NCBI GenBank assembly: GCA_902766185.1
Contig: CACXCQ010000061.1
Coordinates: 1-13,918 of the forward strand
DNA length: 13,918 bases
Origin: an uncultured Eubacteriales bacterium
GTDB taxonomy: Bacteria; Bacillota; Clostridia; Peptostreptococcales; Anaerovoracaceae
Direction of reading: 5' to 3'
Shown: in pieces, positions 12,710 through 13,918 of the stretch
How the letters are laid out: each line of letters starts with the position of its first letter
How positions within the stretch are numbered: the stretch's first letter is position 1
Translations under genes and position numbers: made by a program
The notes under the pieces: generated by a model
The model's database searches: none
Seen by the model: only the letters and a program-made list of their open reading frames with translations
What the model was told of the DNA's origin: nothing

Positions 12710-13755
12710 TGCGCCTGGGGCTGCGGCCGGGCTTCCGCTGCGGCCTGAGCGCCGGAGCCTGCTGCGGCCGTCTGACCTGCTTTTGCGCCCGCTGCCTGGT
12801 GCCCGTCCCGGCCCAGAAGTCCGTCCTGGGCGAACATGTTCTTCAGCACCTCGATGTCCACTTCCGCGTTCATCTGATCCCGCTCCAGCATATCCGCCTC
12901 GATGTTTGCCAGGGCGGCGGCGCTGGTCTGCAGAGCTTCCCGTATCTGCTTCTTCAGTTCAGGCGGCGTGTCCGGAGCCTGGTACTTGCGGATCAGCTCC
13001 ATGATCTGGGGCAGATAGTATTTGTAGAGCCGCTTGATGCTCATCTTTTCCTTCAGGTCCGGATGGTCCTGAAGCCGCTCGTCGATCCGGCGCAGCGATC
13101 CCTCCAGGCCGTAAAGATATCCGCGGACCTCGTCGTCCTTCGTCTCCGTGATGGCCTTTTGGATCATCTCCAGATCCGTCAGCTCGACCCCCGCGTATTC
13201 CGCGTCCATGTAATCATCTGCCTTTGCGCTGGCAGCCTCCGCCGCGGAGGTCCATTCTTCCTTCTGCGCGGCCATCTCCTCCTGGGTGGGCAGATCCGGC
13301 AGGGGCTTCAGGGGCTCGCCGCCGGAGCACATCACCAGGAGATCCCGCTCCGCGTCGATGTACGCTTCGATGTTGTAATTCGGTCCGATGAAAAAGTCGC
13401 TGTGGATCATCTCCTGCAGATCGGAGTACACGGTCTTCTCCGGAAGCTTCATCTTCTTCGCGATCAGCGAGATCGGAGTGTTTCCCCGGTTGTCGATGAT
13501 CGCTTCATAGCGGTCCCACCGGTCCACCTGCCGCTTCGCCAGCAAAAGAAGGATGATCCCCGGGATCAGGAAGATCAGCATTCCGCCAAGTCCGCTCAGC
13601 GATCCCGCGGCGATGGAGGACAGCACGCCCGGCAGCTCCAGGGCGCCCAGCGCGGTGAGGATCCACCCCCAGACTCTCTTCATCTTCTGGGTGCGCTTCT
13701 TCTTGATCTGTTTGAGCTTTTTGTCGTTATAGTAAAGGTTGTTCATACTGTTCAT
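12700..13755 (-). CDS. XpaC-like membrane protein (5-bromo-4-chloroindolyl phosphate hydrolysis family)
   Basis: 351 residues from the ATG at 13755. A basic N-terminus (KKLKQIKKKRTQKMKR) is followed by two membrane helices at about 28-50 and 56-73. A winged-helix-like segment spans about 80-140 (ISLIAKKMKLPEKTVYSDLQ, then EMIHSDFF). A helical XpaC domain spans about 190-312 (YKYYLPQIMELIRKYQ at 244-259; AEVDIEVLKNMFAQDGL at 297-313). The last 30-odd residues are Ala/Gly/Gln-rich and look disordered. XpaC proteins often accompany TelA-type toxic anion resistance genes; none is seen here, though it could lie outside the window. The molecular role is unknown despite the family name. The Shine-Dalgarno is weak. 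Longer frames start upstream of the predicted promoter and are rejected. First gene of the operon. Confidence 0.82.
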   Translation of the reverse strand: MNSMNNLYYNDKKLKQIKKKRTQKMKRVWGWILTALGALELPGVLSSIAAGSLSGLGGMLIFLIPGIILLLLAKRQVDRWDRYEAIIDNRGNTPISLIAKKMKLPEKTVYSDLQEMIHSDFFIGPNYNIEAYIDAERDLLVMCSGGEPLKPLPDLPTQEEMAAQKEEWTSAAEAASAKADDYMDAEYAGVELTDLEMIQKAITETKDDEVRGYLYGLEGSLRRIDERLQDHPDLKEKMSIKRLYKYYLPQIMELIRKYQAPDTPPELKKQIREALQTSAAALANIEADMLERDQMNAEVDIEVLKNMFAQDGLLGRDGHQAAGAKAGQTAAAGSGAQAAAEARPQPQAQGR

Positions 13756-13840
13756 GGTATCACCAGTTCTGCGTCGTTTTCTGCACCGTTTTGCCCGGCG
13801 CCGCATTCTCCGCGCCGCCTGCCGTGTCTGCTTCTTTACT

Positions 13841-13870
13841 ATTATAACAGCCTGATGCGCTTCTGGGCAA
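13841..13870 (-). promoter_or_regulatory. Promoter of the five-gene operon
   Basis: On the minus strand, TTGCCC (13865-13870) and a perfect TATAAT (13841-13846) are separated by 18 nt. Transcription would start near 13834, giving a leader of about 80 nt before the ATG at 13755. No other good promoter is seen in the short gaps down to 9863, consistent with one transcript for all five genes. Confidence 0.65.
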
Positions 13871-13918
13871 TAGCGCCTTCGCCCAAAGCGACAAACAACT
13901 GTGCCGGTCATTGAATAA

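Noticed and set aside
13756..13911. N-terminal extension of the XpaC-like protein
   Set aside because: The Arg-rich extension reads through the TATAAT promoter region; its in-frame ATGs lie upstream of the predicted transcription start or lack a spaced Shine-Dalgarno.
12319..13914. 531-codon plus-strand frame opposite rluB and the XpaC-like gene
   Set aside because: It spans two well-supported genes in antisense and has no recognisable domain.

Overview
The window looks like chromosomal DNA of a GC-rich member of the Clostridia (Bacillota), probably Lachnospiraceae or a relative. This is judged from the gene families: a DUF5685 protein, an XpaC-like protein, a DUF4234 membrane protein, a zincin-like metallopeptidase and a Clostridia-type HtrA. 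Shine-Dalgarno sites are strong and intrinsic terminators clear. The taxonomic call is inference; there is no rRNA marker. I see no tRNA, rRNA, CRISPR array, phage gene or intact insertion sequence.

Layout. (1) glgP (28-2484, plus), a complete alpha-glucan phosphorylase, is followed by a GC-rich minisatellite and a large nested hairpin with a T-run terminator. (2) A small zincin-like metallopeptidase gene (2873-3232, minus) converges on glgP and has its own promoter. (3) A 716-bp non-coding stretch (3233-3948) holds an imperfect palindrome of about 219 bp, two diverged tandem repeats carrying clustered CTGCAG sites, an intrinsic terminator and a triple 11-bp repeat. (4) A minus-strand transcription unit aroB - aroA-like - DUF4234 (7344 to 3949) starts at an extended -10 promoter at 7381-7386 and ends at the terminator at 3825-3861. 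AroB keeps its catalytic residues but carries an insertion of about 70 residues. The EPSP-synthase-like protein has an intact fold signature but has lost almost all canonical substrate-binding and catalytic residues. (5) A membrane-anchored HtrA protease (7515-9704, minus) has its own terminator and a very long Ala/Glu-rich cytoplasmic N-terminus. (6) A tightly packed five-gene minus-strand operon (13755 to 9863) encodes an XpaC-like membrane protein, the pseudouridine synthase RluB, a DUF5685 protein with isoprenoid-synthase-like Asp motifs, a J-domain protein with a Cys-rich tail, and a small multi-pass membrane protein. It has a good sigma-A-type promoter at 13841-13870 and gaps of 3-29 bp.

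The two most interesting items are the apparently non-catalytic EPSP synthase paralogue beside aroB, and the DUF5685 / Cys-tailed J-protein / membrane-protein trio, which looks like an uncharacterised envelope or lipid-related module. The palindrome and diverged repeats at 3339-3782 are the most structured non-coding DNA.
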